DNA of 64,000 bases from Salinicoccus sesuvii (lineage in GTDB: Bacteria; Bacillota; Bacilli; Staphylococcales; Salinicoccaceae), in NCBI RefSeq assembly GCF_042648145.1, contig NZ_JBHRWV010000007.1, forward strand, positions 372,001 through 436,000. Direction: 5' to 3'. The position numbers and the translations under genes were made by a program. Positions 26,801-35,313 of the stretch are shown here, in pieces; position 1 is the first letter of the stretch, and every line of letters begins with the position of its first letter. The notes under the pieces are model-generated. The model was not told where the DNA came from, made no database searches, and worked only from the letters and a program-made list of their open reading frames with translations.

Positions 26801-28088
26801 CGATAATCTGATCGTATTTTGATGAAAGCCCTGTCGTCTCCACGTCAAAGACAACATAATCATGGGTCTCAAGCACGATATCTTGGGATTTGTAGGCAAT
26901 CGGCGCACCGTCATCGACAAGCAGGCCTTCCATGCCATATATCATTTTAAGCCCGTGCTTCTGTGCGGCATGGTAAGCATCCGGAAATGCCTGTACGGTA
27001 TTATGATCGGTCACAGCGATTGCCGTATGACCAAAGTCTTTCGCTCGCTTAACGTATTCACCAATATTACGCAGTCCATCCATCTGGCTCATTTCGGAGT
27101 GGAGATGGAGTTCAACGCGCTTGTCGGGATTTTTGTCCGTTTTTTCTGGCTTGTTGATAACATTCAGGTTGCGGATCATGAGTACCATATCACGCGAGAA
27201 TTCATCGTACTCGACATTCCCTTCGATGATGACCCAGTCGTTTTTCGATAGTGCATCGAATACCGCATCATCATTCTTTCCGTGCCTTGAGAACATTTTG
27301 GCAGCAATCGAATCGGTATAGTCTGTCAGTTTCAGCTGGAGAATCTTGCGCCCCGTCCGAAGTTCTCTTACTTCACTGTCGAAGATGACACCTTCCACTT
27401 TTACATTGAACTCTTCTTCAATAACAGTATTAAGCGGTCTGATGTCACTCATGTTCATCGACTTTCCAATCTGCTTGACGACATCCTCCTGTTGCTTCTT
27501 CATATCCGCTTCGATATCTTTACGCTGCTCGATAAAGCCCTGCACAAGCTCGGTCTTCTCTTCCTTCAGACGCTCTTCAAGTTTTGTACGTCGATCGGAA
27601 TCAAGTACTTTATCCACATTGAACTCTATAGCCGAAATCGGCATGCCGTACATGCTGTAGGCAGATGCCAGATTGCCGTTAATATGCTTGTTGAAATGGG
27701 CAACTTCTATATCATTCTGCACAGAAAACATCAATATGCCACTTTTGAACTGTTTTTCACAGTTAAGTAGCTGGAAACGAATATTTTCGTTGACGTTGAT
27801 ATCTGTGAGTGCATACTCGAGGTAGTCCAATATATCCTTATCCGTATAATGATCTGCGGTAATAAAGAGTTTTGTCTGTGCAATATTTGAGAAAGCCTTA
27901 CTTATACTGTCCTCCATCATGGCACGCAGAGAAGCAGGAATCATGTTTTCGAAATGAAGGTGGAATTCCCATAATCTTTGCGTATCGTCCGACACGACCT
28001 TTTCCAACGTGCCTGTCGACAGATAATTGTCGTTCCCTTTTATGCCTGCCTGCTGAAGCAGTATGTTGAACTGGTCTTTGCCCTTCAC
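23805..28088 (-). CDS. polC: DNA polymerase III alpha subunit, PolC type
   Basis: The replicative polymerase of low-GC Gram-positives. In order it has an OB region, a PHP domain split by the exonuclease (HLHSEMSQMDGL, TDHNTVQAFPD), a DEDD proofreading exonuclease (FDVETTGLSS, HNASFDMGF, HRAIYDAEAT), a second PHP part, the Pol3 catalytic core with DIDLNFSG, and a C-terminal helix-hairpin-helix region. A zinc-finger-like CPECRTSEF...CGTCGS lies before the core. The GTG at 28088 is eight bases after AGGAG; the two earlier start codons overlap it. It has 1427 residues. Confidence 0.97.
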   Translation of the reverse strand: MKGKDQFNILLQQAGIKGNDNYLSTGTLEKVVSDDTQRLWEFHLHFENMIPASLRAMMEDSISKAFSNIAQTKLFITADHYTDKDILDYLEYALTDINVNENIRFQLLNCEKQFKSGILMFSVQNDIEVAHFNKHINGNLASAYSMYGMPISAIEFNVDKVLDSDRRTKLEERLKEEKTELVQGFIEQRKDIEADMKKQQEDVVKQIGKSMNMSDIRPLNTVIEEEFNVKVEGVIFDSEVRELRTGRKILQLKLTDYTDSIAAKMFSRHGKNDDAVFDALSKNDWVIIEGNVEYDEFSRDMVLMIRNLNVINKPEKTDKNPDKRVELHLHSEMSQMDGLRNIGEYVKRAKDFGHTAIAVTDHNTVQAFPDAYHAAQKHGLKMIYGMEGLLVDDGAPIAYKSQDIVLETHDYVVFDVETTGLSSKYDQIIELAGVKVKNGEIVDRFERFSNPNELLTETIKEITGITDDMLVDAPPISEVIRDFKTWVGDAIFVAHNASFDMGFIEAAYRREGLEPYTNGVIDTLELSRAINKDFKKHGLNILAKKYSVELTQHHRAIYDAEATAYIFIKMLTQIKKLGIENHGHINEKLSDEDSYKRAMPTHVTILVKNQEGLKNLFKIVSASLTDHFYRTPRIRKQVLEKYRAGLLIGSACDSGEVFTTMMQKSYEEAKKVAGFYDYLEILPKALYSRLLDREIIRDESTLEEIIGNIVALGDELDKPVVATGNVHYLDESDKLCRDILVKSNPGNPLSRGGLPDAQFRTTDEMLDAFSFLDESVRQEVVIDAPNRIADSIDTVVPVKDELYTPNIEGANDQIRELSYSNARALYGEELPQVVIDRLEKELESIIGNGFAVIYLISQKLVTKSLEDGYLVGSRGSVGSSFVATMTEITEVNPLPPHYVCPECRTSEFFMDGSVSSGYDLPDKSCGTCGSILIKEGQDIPFETFLGFKGDKVPDIDLNFSGDYQPVAHNYTKELFGEDKVFRAGTIGTVAEKTAFGYVKGYLNDNGLQRRGAEIDRLVLGCSGVKRTTGQHPGGIIVVPDYMDIYDFTPIQYPADDVESEWKTTHFDFHSIHDNLLKLDILGHDDPTMIRMLQDLSGIDPKTVPVDDARTMSLFSSPETLGVTEEDIVCRTGTLGVPEFGTGFVRQMLEDTRPSTFSELVQISGLSHGTDVWLGNAQDIIRSGTSDLKNVIGCRDDIMVYLMYQGLEPSLAFSIMEKVRKGKGLSEEHEAAMLEQGVPGWYIDSCKKIKYMFPKAHAAAYVLMAVRIAYFKVHHPLFYYASYFTVRASDFDLLTMVKDSTTIKHKVKEMNQRFQELSKKEKDTLIVLELANEMAQRGYRIRPVDVEKSDSTEFRIEGDALYPPFLAVPGLGASVARRIVEARDEEPFISKEDLNKRAGVSQKIVDYLTELGSLDHLPDKAQLSIFDM

Positions 28089-28103
28089 TTGCAACACTCC
28101 TAT

Positions 28104-28132
28104 AAAAGCGCGTAAATCTAAGATTTACGCGC
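28104..28132 (-). terminator. terminator between proS and polC
   Basis: Arms GCGCGTAAATCT and AGATTTACGCGC (28108-28119, 28121-28132) pair perfectly with a short loop. TTTTAT follows on the minus strand. It abuts the polC ribosome-binding site, so polC expression depends on read-through or an unseen promoter. Confidence 0.8.
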
Positions 28133-28142
28133 ATGACTTCTT

Positions 28143-29831
28143 CTAATAGTTTACTTCTAGGTACTGCAGCACATCATCAATCGCAAGATCCATCGAATCT
28201 TCACTGTTTCTTGCTTTTACTTCTACTTTGCCTTCTTTAGCTCCTCTACCGATAACGACTCTATACGGCAATCCGATCAAATCAGAATCGGCAAACTTTA
28301 CACCAGCGCGCTCTTTTCTGTCATCATAAAGCACACGATATCTACTACTAAGTGATTCGTAGAGTTCCTCAGCTATTTTAACAGCTTCCGCATCCTTCGG
28401 ATTGGCTGTAATAACATGAATATCGAATGGTGTAACAGATTTTGGCCAGATAATGCCGCGATCATCGCTGTGACTTTCAACGATTGCGGAGAGCGTCCGT
28501 GATATACCGATGCCGTAGCATCCCATGAGCACAGGCACACTCCGACCATTTTCATCTAGTACATTCAAGTTCATGGAATCGGAGTACTTTGTGCCGAGTT
28601 TGAACACTTGACCTACTTCAATCCCTTTCATGAACTTGGCCGGACCACTACCGTCTTGGACCATTTCTCCTTCTGTAATGAAACGGAAGTCATCATAGTC
28701 CTCCACTTCGAAATCCCTCTCGTGATTAACATTGATGAAATGATAGCCACTTTCATTGGCCCCTGTTGGATAGTCCTGCATGTTCCGCACCTGATAATCG
28801 AGGTAGACTGGTAGATCCGTATTGACCGGACCAAGACTGCCTGGGTCGGCATTTAGTAGATTTCTGATCTCCTCGTCTGTCGCAAAATCAACGTCATCAG
28901 TTTTAAAATAGGATTTCACTTTGATATCGTTTAGTTCGTGGTCACCACGAAGAAGTATCATAGCGTAGTCATTACCGATACGCATAATCATTGTTTTCGT
29001 TGTTTCTTCAATAGAGATTCCCATATGTTCCGCCAAAGCAGCACAAGTAGAAACGTTTGGTGTCTCGATCTTGCCGACTTTTTCACTACTGTTAATTTCT
29101 ATAGATTCAGGTGCTGGACATGCTGCCTTTTCAATATTGGCTGCATAGTTGCTGCCCTGAGTATAAACAATGGTATCCTCACCAATGTCAGCCAGCGCCA
29201 TGAATTCGTGTGTATGGCTACCACCGATTGCACCGGAATCTGCTTCAACTGCCCGATAATTCAACGCCACGCGCGAGAAGATTTTCGAGTACGCGTTGTA
29301 CATGTCATTGTACGTTTCATCGAGCGATGCTTCATCACTATGGAAGGAATATGCATCTTTCATGATGAACTCACGGCCACGCAACAATCCAAAACGTGGG
29401 CGCAGCTCATCGCGGAACTTTGTCTGTATCTGGAACAGTGTCAAAGGAAGCTTCTTATAGCTCTTCAGCTCATCGCGAAGAAGCGCTGTAATCATCTCCT
29501 CATGCGTTGGTCCCAGTGCAAAGTCCCGATCGTGACGGTCTTGGATTCTCATAAGTTCTCTGCCGTATGCATCCCATCGGCCCGATTCCTGCCACAGTTC
29601 CTTCGGGTGCAGCACCGGCATGTGGATTTCGACACCGCCGACGGCATTCATCTCTTCCCTTACAATCTGCTCGATATTATTGAGTACAAGTTTGGTGATT
29701 GGCAAATACGTATATATACCACTGGCCATCTGCTTGATCATGCCGGCTTTCAGCATAAGGCGATGACTCAGACTTTCCGCATCCTGCGGTGTCTCTCTCA
29801 TCGTAGGTATAAACATTCTGGATTGTCTCAT
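28143..29831 (-). CDS. proS: prolyl-tRNA synthetase
   Basis: A class II aminoacyl-tRNA synthetase of the bacterial long type (562 residues). Motif 2 lies in FQIQTKFRDELRPRFGLLRGREF. An inserted editing domain occupies about 230-390. Motif 3 is GCYGIGISRTL, and a C-terminal anticodon-binding domain follows. The ATG follows AGGAGTGAAATGA and is 11 bases after rseP. Confidence 0.97.
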   Translation of the reverse strand: MRQSRMFIPTMRETPQDAESLSHRLMLKAGMIKQMASGIYTYLPITKLVLNNIEQIVREEMNAVGGVEIHMPVLHPKELWQESGRWDAYGRELMRIQDRHDRDFALGPTHEEMITALLRDELKSYKKLPLTLFQIQTKFRDELRPRFGLLRGREFIMKDAYSFHSDEASLDETYNDMYNAYSKIFSRVALNYRAVEADSGAIGGSHTHEFMALADIGEDTIVYTQGSNYAANIEKAACPAPESIEINSSEKVGKIETPNVSTCAALAEHMGISIEETTKTMIMRIGNDYAMILLRGDHELNDIKVKSYFKTDDVDFATDEEIRNLLNADPGSLGPVNTDLPVYLDYQVRNMQDYPTGANESGYHFINVNHERDFEVEDYDDFRFITEGEMVQDGSGPAKFMKGIEVGQVFKLGTKYSDSMNLNVLDENGRSVPVLMGCYGIGISRTLSAIVESHSDDRGIIWPKSVTPFDIHVITANPKDAEAVKIAEELYESLSSRYRVLYDDRKERAGVKFADSDLIGLPYRVVIGRGAKEGKVEVKARNSEDSMDLAIDDVLQYLEVNY

Positions 29832-29842
29832 TCATTTCACTC

Positions 29843-31126
29843 CTAAAGGAAAAATGTCTTTATATCATTCCATGTTACAAGAACCATGACTATAAGCAAA
29901 AATAATACACCAACGAGTTGGATGTTCAGCTCTACCTTTTTATTCAATGGCTTCCTGAAAATCCCCTCGTACAGAACAAACAGAATACGGCCACCATCAA
30001 GTGCTGGAACTGGCAACAGATTCATAATGCCGAGATTGACGCTTAATACTGCCGTAAAGTTGATCAGTGTGATTAGTCCTTGGGCGGCGACTTCTTCAGT
30101 CACCTTATATATGCCTACAGGTCCATTTAGCATATCAAAAGAAAATGTACCATTGACGATACTGCCGAACATCTGAACCACGAGACGGAATATCATTGTC
30201 CCCATTTCATATGTCTGCTCAGCACCCCATAGTATCGGGGATAGGGCTCCCCTTTCCATTTCTTGACCAATTCCGATGATTAGCCGTTCATTGGTTGTAC
30301 CATCGGGAAGTTCGGTAACATCCACTATCGGTGTCAGTTCTACCTGACGCTCCTGTCCATCGTTCGACACAGTGATGTCTAGAGGTTGGCCGCCTTCTTG
30401 CTGTATGATCGATGACATATTGCCCCAACTGTTGACGGGTTCACCATTTATCGTTTCTAGACGATCGCCTGCCTCGAGCCCGGCTTCCTCGGCTGGTGTA
30501 TCTTCACCGACAAGACCAACAACTGGCTCCTCGGAAGGCTTACCATTGATATAGAACAGCAGTGTGAACAGTACAAAAGCGAGTACAAAGTTCATCAGAG
30601 GACCAGCAGCCAGTGTCATGAAACGGTTCCAGACCGATTTCGATTCGAAACGTGCCGATCTCGGCGCAATACGCTCAAGTTGGGAGTTTTCTACGAAATA
30701 AGCTTCATCAGCAAGTGAGTATAAGATTTCTTCACCGTCATGCAGACGACTCGCGCGGATGAACATTTCTTTTGTTATGTCTGAATCGATGACTTCCACT
30801 TCTTCAATTTGAGTGAAGTTATGTTTGTCATCAAGTATAACGTGTGTAATCTGATCGCTGTCGTTTGTTTTAAGCTGTACCCGCATGCCGGCATTAAGAG
30901 GATTAATCTCCATTTCCTCAGAGGCCATCCTTACATACCCACCTACAGGCAACAGCCTGATAGTATAGAGTGTATCGTTATACTTGTATGAGAAAATCTT
31001 AGGACCCATACCAATGGCAAATTCAGGACACATGATACCTGCCCGCTTGGCAAATATTAGGTGCCCCAGTTCATGTACTGTCACCAGTACACCAAAAACT
31101 ACAATAAAAGCTAAAATACCGGTCAT
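29843..31126 (-). CDS. rseP: site-2 intramembrane metalloprotease RseP
   Basis: A membrane zinc protease of the M50 family that cleaves anti-sigma factors and leftover signal peptides within the membrane. HELGH (VHELGHLIFAKRAG) near residue 20 and the LDGGR motif (ALDGGRILF) near 375 form the active site across separate membrane helices. One PDZ domain lies at about 205-280. The length is 427. It is followed closely by proS and preceded by dxr, the common Firmicutes order. Confidence 0.95.
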   Translation of the reverse strand: MTGILAFIVVFGVLVTVHELGHLIFAKRAGIMCPEFAIGMGPKIFSYKYNDTLYTIRLLPVGGYVRMASEEMEINPLNAGMRVQLKTNDSDQITHVILDDKHNFTQIEEVEVIDSDITKEMFIRASRLHDGEEILYSLADEAYFVENSQLERIAPRSARFESKSVWNRFMTLAAGPLMNFVLAFVLFTLLFYINGKPSEEPVVGLVGEDTPAEEAGLEAGDRLETINGEPVNSWGNMSSIIQQEGGQPLDITVSNDGQERQVELTPIVDVTELPDGTTNERLIIGIGQEMERGALSPILWGAEQTYEMGTMIFRLVVQMFGSIVNGTFSFDMLNGPVGIYKVTEEVAAQGLITLINFTAVLSVNLGIMNLLPVPALDGGRILFVLYEGIFRKPLNKKVELNIQLVGVLFLLIVMVLVTWNDIKTFFL

Positions 31127-31130
31127 TGCA

Positions 31131-32255
31131 TCACCTCATATCAGACTTGTAAAGCCGGTCGTAGTATAGAATTGTATCGAGATCCGGATCTTGTACCGCT
31201 TTGTGTTCAGACATCCGGGATTCGACAATCTCTTCTATTTCTAGAAATGAGATTTCTCCATTTAGGAAGCGGGCCACTGCATATTCATTTGATGCATTCA
31301 TGACTGCCGGCATGGTGCCACCTGCACGGATTGCGTCGTAAGCAAGACTAAGCATTTTAAATCGTTCGAGGTCCATCGGTCTGAAATTCAGCTGACTGAG
31401 TGCGTCGAGATCCAGCGAATCATTGGTTGGGAGACGATCTGGATGACTAAAAGCAAACTGAATGACCGTCTTCATATCCGGCGTACCCATTTGGGCCATG
31501 ATACTGTTATCGACGAATTGAACCATGGAATGGATGGTGCTCTCCCGATGAAGGATGGTAGAAATCTGATCAACCTCTGCATCAAACAACCACTTAGCCT
31601 CAATGACTTCGAGCCCTTTATTCATCATTGTTGCAGAATCAATGGTAATTTTGCGTCCCATCGACCAGTTCGGATGATTAAGTGCATCTTCCAAAGTCAC
31701 ATTAGAGAGTGCTTCTCGCGAGAGGTCTCGGAACGATCCGCCACTGGCTGTCAGAATGATGCGCTTCATCTCACTCTTTTTCTCGCCACGCAGACACTGA
31801 AATATTGCAGAATGTTCGGAGTCCACTGGAATAATAGATACATTCTTTTCTTTTGCTTTGGCCATAACAATATCACCTGCTGCAACAAGTGTCTCCTTAT
31901 TGGCAAGCGCTATATCCTTGCCTGCTTCAATCGCTGCGATTGTAGGCTCAAGTCCTACACTCCCCATTATGGCTGTAAGAAGAAGGTCCGAGTCGTCCGT
32001 GGCTACTTCGAGTAGGCCCACTTCTCCGGAAGTGAATTCTATGTGTGAGTATTTGCTCTGAAGTGCCAAACGATCGGCATCATTGCCCACACTGACGAGT
32101 CGCGGCTGAAACGTCTTAAGTATCTCTTCCAGACGCTCTATATTTGAGCCGATGGAGATGCTACCAAGCTTGAAGTATTCTGGATTATTATTTATCACCG
32201 TCAGGGCTTGTGTTCCAACGGAACCCGTTGCCCCTAGAATGGAAATTGTTTTCAT
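31131..32255 (-). CDS. dxr: 1-deoxy-D-xylulose 5-phosphate reductoisomerase
   Basis: Dxr makes 2-C-methyl-D-erythritol 4-phosphate, the committed step of the non-mevalonate isoprenoid route. It has the NADPH motif GATGSVGTQAL and the metal-site segments PVDSEHSAIFQCL and LTASGGSF. Active-site loop residues occur in HPNWSMGRKITIDSATMMNKGLE. The ATG at 32255 follows AGGTGA. Staphylococcus itself uses the mevalonate route and usually lacks dxr. Its presence points to a relative such as Salinicoccus or Jeotgalicoccus; this is established knowledge about S. aureus plus inference. Confidence 0.96.
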   Translation of the reverse strand: MKTISILGATGSVGTQALTVINNNPEYFKLGSISIGSNIERLEEILKTFQPRLVSVGNDADRLALQSKYSHIEFTSGEVGLLEVATDDSDLLLTAIMGSVGLEPTIAAIEAGKDIALANKETLVAAGDIVMAKAKEKNVSIIPVDSEHSAIFQCLRGEKKSEMKRIILTASGGSFRDLSREALSNVTLEDALNHPNWSMGRKITIDSATMMNKGLEVIEAKWLFDAEVDQISTILHRESTIHSMVQFVDNSIMAQMGTPDMKTVIQFAFSHPDRLPTNDSLDLDALSQLNFRPMDLERFKMLSLAYDAIRAGGTMPAVMNASNEYAVARFLNGEISFLEIEEIVESRMSEHKAVQDPDLDTILYYDRLYKSDMR

Positions 32256-32276
32256 TAGATTCACCTATATTTCGGT

Positions 32277-33065
32277 TTAATTTATCAGCGGTAGTATATT
32301 CATCAGTGGCAGAACAAAGATGAAACTGTCGAAACGATCAAGCACACCACCGTGGCCAGGAAGCAGTTGACCTGAATCTTTGATATCGAAATGGCGTTTC
32401 AATGCAGATTCTACAAGATCACCAAGCTGTCCTGCGACACTCAGTATCATCGTAAGCACCAATAGCAGAAATACATTTATGCCGTCAATCCATCCTGTGA
32501 AATAGAAGACAACTGCCAGGAGTACACTGCAAAAAATACCACCGAGAAAGCCCTCCACAGTCTTATTTGGACTAATCTGAGGCCAGAGCTTCCTCCTGCC
32601 CATTGCACGACCGAAAAGATAGGCCCCGGTATCCGTGACCCAGACAATCAATAGTCCGTAGAGTATGTAGATGATGCCCGCTTCACGCGTTTCATAAAAA
32701 TACATGAAGCCAATGCCCACATAGGCGACGGCAAGTACGCAAAACCCCATATCCACAAAAGAGAACCTGTTTTTGCTAATCACTGTAAAGCTCAACATGA
32801 GCAGCGCCATAACAATAATCAGGTCGACCTGAAAGCCGGATATATATGGCATGTAAGGTTCTTGTGGCATCATGATTATAAAGAGCGCCACCATGGACAG
32901 CATTCCGGGTATTGAAAAAATATGAATCCTGTTCATCTTGAGAATTTCATACAATGCAGTATAGGCCAGAAGAAAAACGATAGCGAGCAGCGGCCATGAA
33001 CCCAAGACAACAATAGGTACAAAAATCAATAAAGCGAGTAATGCAGTAATTGTCCGCGTCTTCAT
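32277..33065 (-). CDS. cdsA: phosphatidate cytidylyltransferase
   Basis: CdsA makes CDP-diacylglycerol, the precursor used by PgsA. Multiple membrane helices are followed by the signature SPNKTVEGFLGGIFCSVLLA and the late QLGDLVESALKRHFDIKDSG...PGHGGVLDRFDS motif. The ATG at 33065 is one base after the uppS stop, with AGGAGGAGG upstream. The product is 262 residues. Confidence 0.96.
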   Translation of the reverse strand: MKTRTITALLALLIFVPIVVLGSWPLLAIVFLLAYTALYEILKMNRIHIFSIPGMLSMVALFIIMMPQEPYMPYISGFQVDLIIVMALLMLSFTVISKNRFSFVDMGFCVLAVAYVGIGFMYFYETREAGIIYILYGLLIVWVTDTGAYLFGRAMGRRKLWPQISPNKTVEGFLGGIFCSVLLAVVFYFTGWIDGINVFLLLVLTMILSVAGQLGDLVESALKRHFDIKDSGQLLPGHGGVLDRFDSFIFVLPLMNILPLIN

Positions 33066-33066
33066 A

Positions 33067-33819
33067 TCATTCCTCCTCCTGGTTAAGTCCCCCAAACCTT
33101 CTTTCACGTTTACGGTATTGGGAAATCATATGGTCGAGTTCGTCTGTTGTAAATTCAGGCCACAGCGTATCTGTGAAAAACAGCTCGCTGTATGATGACT
33201 GCCATAACAGGAAGTTGCTTAATCTGTATTCTCCACTTGTACGTATGAGCATCTCCGGATCGGGCACACTGGACGTCATCAAATAGTCATTGAGCATCTC
33301 AGGCGTAATATCCTCAGCACAAAGCCCGCCGTCTGATACTTTTTCAGCCATCGCCTGGAAAGCTTGGATGATTTCGTCACGTCCCCCGTAGTTAAGTGCA
33401 AATATAAGGTTCAAACCCGTATTTCCGGCGGTCTTATCTACTGCGTCCTGTACAGCTTTCCTTGTATGTATGGGCAATCCGTCCATATTTCCAATGGTCG
33501 TTATCCTGACGTTTTTCTCAATGAGCTCAGGCAGGAATGTACCGAGAAAATCCCCCGGCAGTTTCATGAGATAGCTGACTTCACTTTTAGGTCGGGACCA
33601 GTTCTCTGTGGAAAAAGCATACAGCGTCAAATACTTTATACCGAGATCCGAAGCATGCCTTGTAATGCTCTTTACATTCTGCATGCCTTCATAGTGACCA
33701 TGCACTCTTGGTTTATTTTTCTTTTTGGCGTACCTGCCATTTCCATCCATGATAATGGCGATATGTTCGGGCAGCGCTTTATCGGAATCGGTCTTCTTGT
33801 GCTTCTTCCAACCAAACAT
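33067..33819 (-). CDS. uppS: undecaprenyl diphosphate synthase
   Basis: UppS builds the C55 lipid carrier for cell-wall polymers. The catalytic region is HIAIIMDGNGRYAKKK (about 20-35; family usually DGNGRWA). LTLYAFSTENWSRP and the C-terminal RTSGEYRLSNFLLWQSSYSE are typical. Its carrier would be used by the CsbB/GtrA/YfhO cassette elsewhere in the window. It begins a uppS-cdsA-dxr-rseP-proS unit behind a promoter. Confidence 0.97.
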   Translation of the reverse strand: MFGWKKHKKTDSDKALPEHIAIIMDGNGRYAKKKNKPRVHGHYEGMQNVKSITRHASDLGIKYLTLYAFSTENWSRPKSEVSYLMKLPGDFLGTFLPELIEKNVRITTIGNMDGLPIHTRKAVQDAVDKTAGNTGLNLIFALNYGGRDEIIQAFQAMAEKVSDGGLCAEDITPEMLNDYLMTSSVPDPEMLIRTSGEYRLSNFLLWQSSYSELFFTDTLWPEFTTDELDHMISQYRKRERRFGGLNQEEE

Positions 33820-33848
33820 AACAATCCTCCTGAAGCATTATAATTATT

Positions 33849-33877
33849 AGTATACATTGATGATATATAGTCCTCAA
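33849..33877 (-). promoter_or_regulatory. candidate promoter for uppS-cdsA-dxr-rseP-proS
   Basis: TTGAGG (33872-33877) and TATACT (33849-33854) are 17 bases apart on the minus strand, about 30 bases before the uppS start. Confidence 0.6.
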
Positions 33878-33908
33878 TCACTTTATTCTACCACAAAATA
33901 GAGGACAT

Positions 33909-33935
33909 AAAAAAACAGGCAGGAATATCCTGCCT
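33909..33935 (-). terminator. terminator after frr
   Basis: Arms AGGCAGGA/TCCTGCCT (33917-33924, 33928-33935) are followed by seven T bases on the minus strand. Confidence 0.92.
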
Positions 33936-33947
33936 ATGAACAATAAA

Positions 33948-34505
33948 TCAGACTTCCATGATGCTGCTTTCTTTTTCATCGCACATCTTATCGATTTTCT
34001 CGATGTAGTCATTTGTAAGCTGCTGGACATCTTCTGTATATCCCTTAAGGTCATCTTCAGTCAGCTCTCCATCTTTCTGAAGACTTTTGAGTTCATCGTT
34101 GGCATCGCGGCGGACATTACGGACCGCAACTTTCGCGCTCTCGCCTTCCTTACGTGCATCTTTTACAAATTCCTTACGGCGCTCTTCTGTGAGCTGAGGG
34201 ACAGTGATTCGGATCATTGTACCATCGCTTGTCGGATTAACCCCGAGGTCAGCTTGCTGGATGGCTTTGAGTACATCATCTACAGACCCTTTATCATATG
34301 GCGTTACTGTAATCATACGAGCTTCAGGTACTGAAATACCTGCAAGCTGGTTAACTGGTGTCTGCGCGCCATAGTAGTCGACGGTCACGCGATCCAGCAT
34401 GTTTGAATTCGCACGACCCGTGCGAATCGCAGCAAGTTCCCTGCTTAGGTTATCCAAGGATTTCTGCATTTTCGATTTGGTGTCTTTCAAGACAGATTCA
34501 CTCAT
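33948..34505 (-). CDS. frr: ribosome recycling factor
   Basis: Frr splits post-termination ribosomes together with EF-G. The 185-residue protein shows the family opening (RELAAIRTGRANSNMLDRV) and closing (DVQQLTNDYIEKIDKM) regions. It lies 15 bases after pyrH and ends the pyrH-frr unit at a strong terminator. Confidence 0.97.
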   Translation of the reverse strand: MSESVLKDTKSKMQKSLDNLSRELAAIRTGRANSNMLDRVTVDYYGAQTPVNQLAGISVPEARMITVTPYDKGSVDDVLKAIQQADLGVNPTSDGTMIRITVPQLTEERRKEFVKDARKEGESAKVAVRNVRRDANDELKSLQKDGELTEDDLKGYTEDVQQLTNDYIEKIDKMCDEKESSIMEV

Positions 34506-34520
34506 ACTATCTCTCTCCTA

Positions 34521-35243
34521 TTACTTTTTAATTTCCGTACCAATGGTCTCGCCTGAAACAGCACGTTTGATGTTACCCTCTTCTGTAATCGAAAATACCA
34601 CAAGCGGTATATCATTGTCCATGCAAAAGGATGAAGCAGTTGCATCCATAACCTGTAGATTTTCCTGCAACATTTCCATATAAGTCAATGTATCGTACTT
34701 GAAAGCGGTCGTATCCAACTTCGGATCTGCAGAGTAGACGCCATCAACATTGTTTTTACCCATTAAGATGACATCCGCCTCAACTTCGGCTGCGCGCAGT
34801 GCTGCAGTTGTATCGGTAGAGAAATACGGATTACCGATTCCTGCTGCAAAAATGACGATGCGTCCTTTTTCAAGGTGTCTGATCGCACGTCTTCTGATGT
34901 AGGGCTCAGCAACTTGCTTCATTTCAATCGATGTCAATACACGCGTCTCACAGCCAAGCTGCTCAAGACTGTCTTGCAATGCGAGCGAATTCATCACTGT
35001 CGCAAGCATTCCCATATAGTCCGCAGTGCCACGATCCATACCAAGGTCACTGCCTATCTTACCGCGCCAAATATTCCCACCGCCAACAATAACGGCAATC
35101 TCAACATCGAGACTTTTTGCGTCCGCAACCTGCTCTGCAATGTTTTTAATTACGACTGGGTTGATGCCGAAACCATCATTTCCAGCCAGGGCCTCTCCGC
35201 TCAGTTTAAGTACAATACGTTTAAATTTGGAAGTTTCAGGCAT
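34521..35243 (-). CDS. pyrH: uridylate kinase
   Basis: PyrH phosphorylates UMP to UDP; it belongs to the amino acid kinase fold rather than the NMP kinase family. KLSGEALAGNDGFGINP opens the protein, GGGNIWRG forms the phosphate loop, and VDGVYSADPKLDT is near residue 165. The length (240) is normal. Its position between tsf and frr is the standard bacterial order. Confidence 0.97.
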   Translation of the reverse strand: MPETSKFKRIVLKLSGEALAGNDGFGINPVVIKNIAEQVADAKSLDVEIAVIVGGGNIWRGKIGSDLGMDRGTADYMGMLATVMNSLALQDSLEQLGCETRVLTSIEMKQVAEPYIRRRAIRHLEKGRIVIFAAGIGNPYFSTDTTAALRAAEVEADVILMGKNNVDGVYSADPKLDTTAFKYDTLTYMEMLQENLQVMDATASSFCMDNDIPLVVFSITEEGNIKRAVSGETIGTEIKK

Positions 35244-35284
35244 ATGTCTCCATCCTTACATAGTTTAATGTTCTATCTGTTTAG

Positions 35285-35313
35285 AAAAAAAGACACCGAA
35301 GTGTCTTTTTTTT
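35285..35313 (-). terminator. terminator after tsf
   Basis: AAGACAC-TTCG-GTGTCTT, a stem with a UUCG tetraloop and long A/T flanks, overlaps the tsf stop codon. The symmetric flanks mean it could work in both directions. Confidence 0.92.

Noticed and set aside
28938..29846. 302-codon plus-strand open frame
   Set aside because: It lies wholly antisense to proS, is rich in His/Cys/Phe as expected of a shadow frame, and has no ribosome-binding site.
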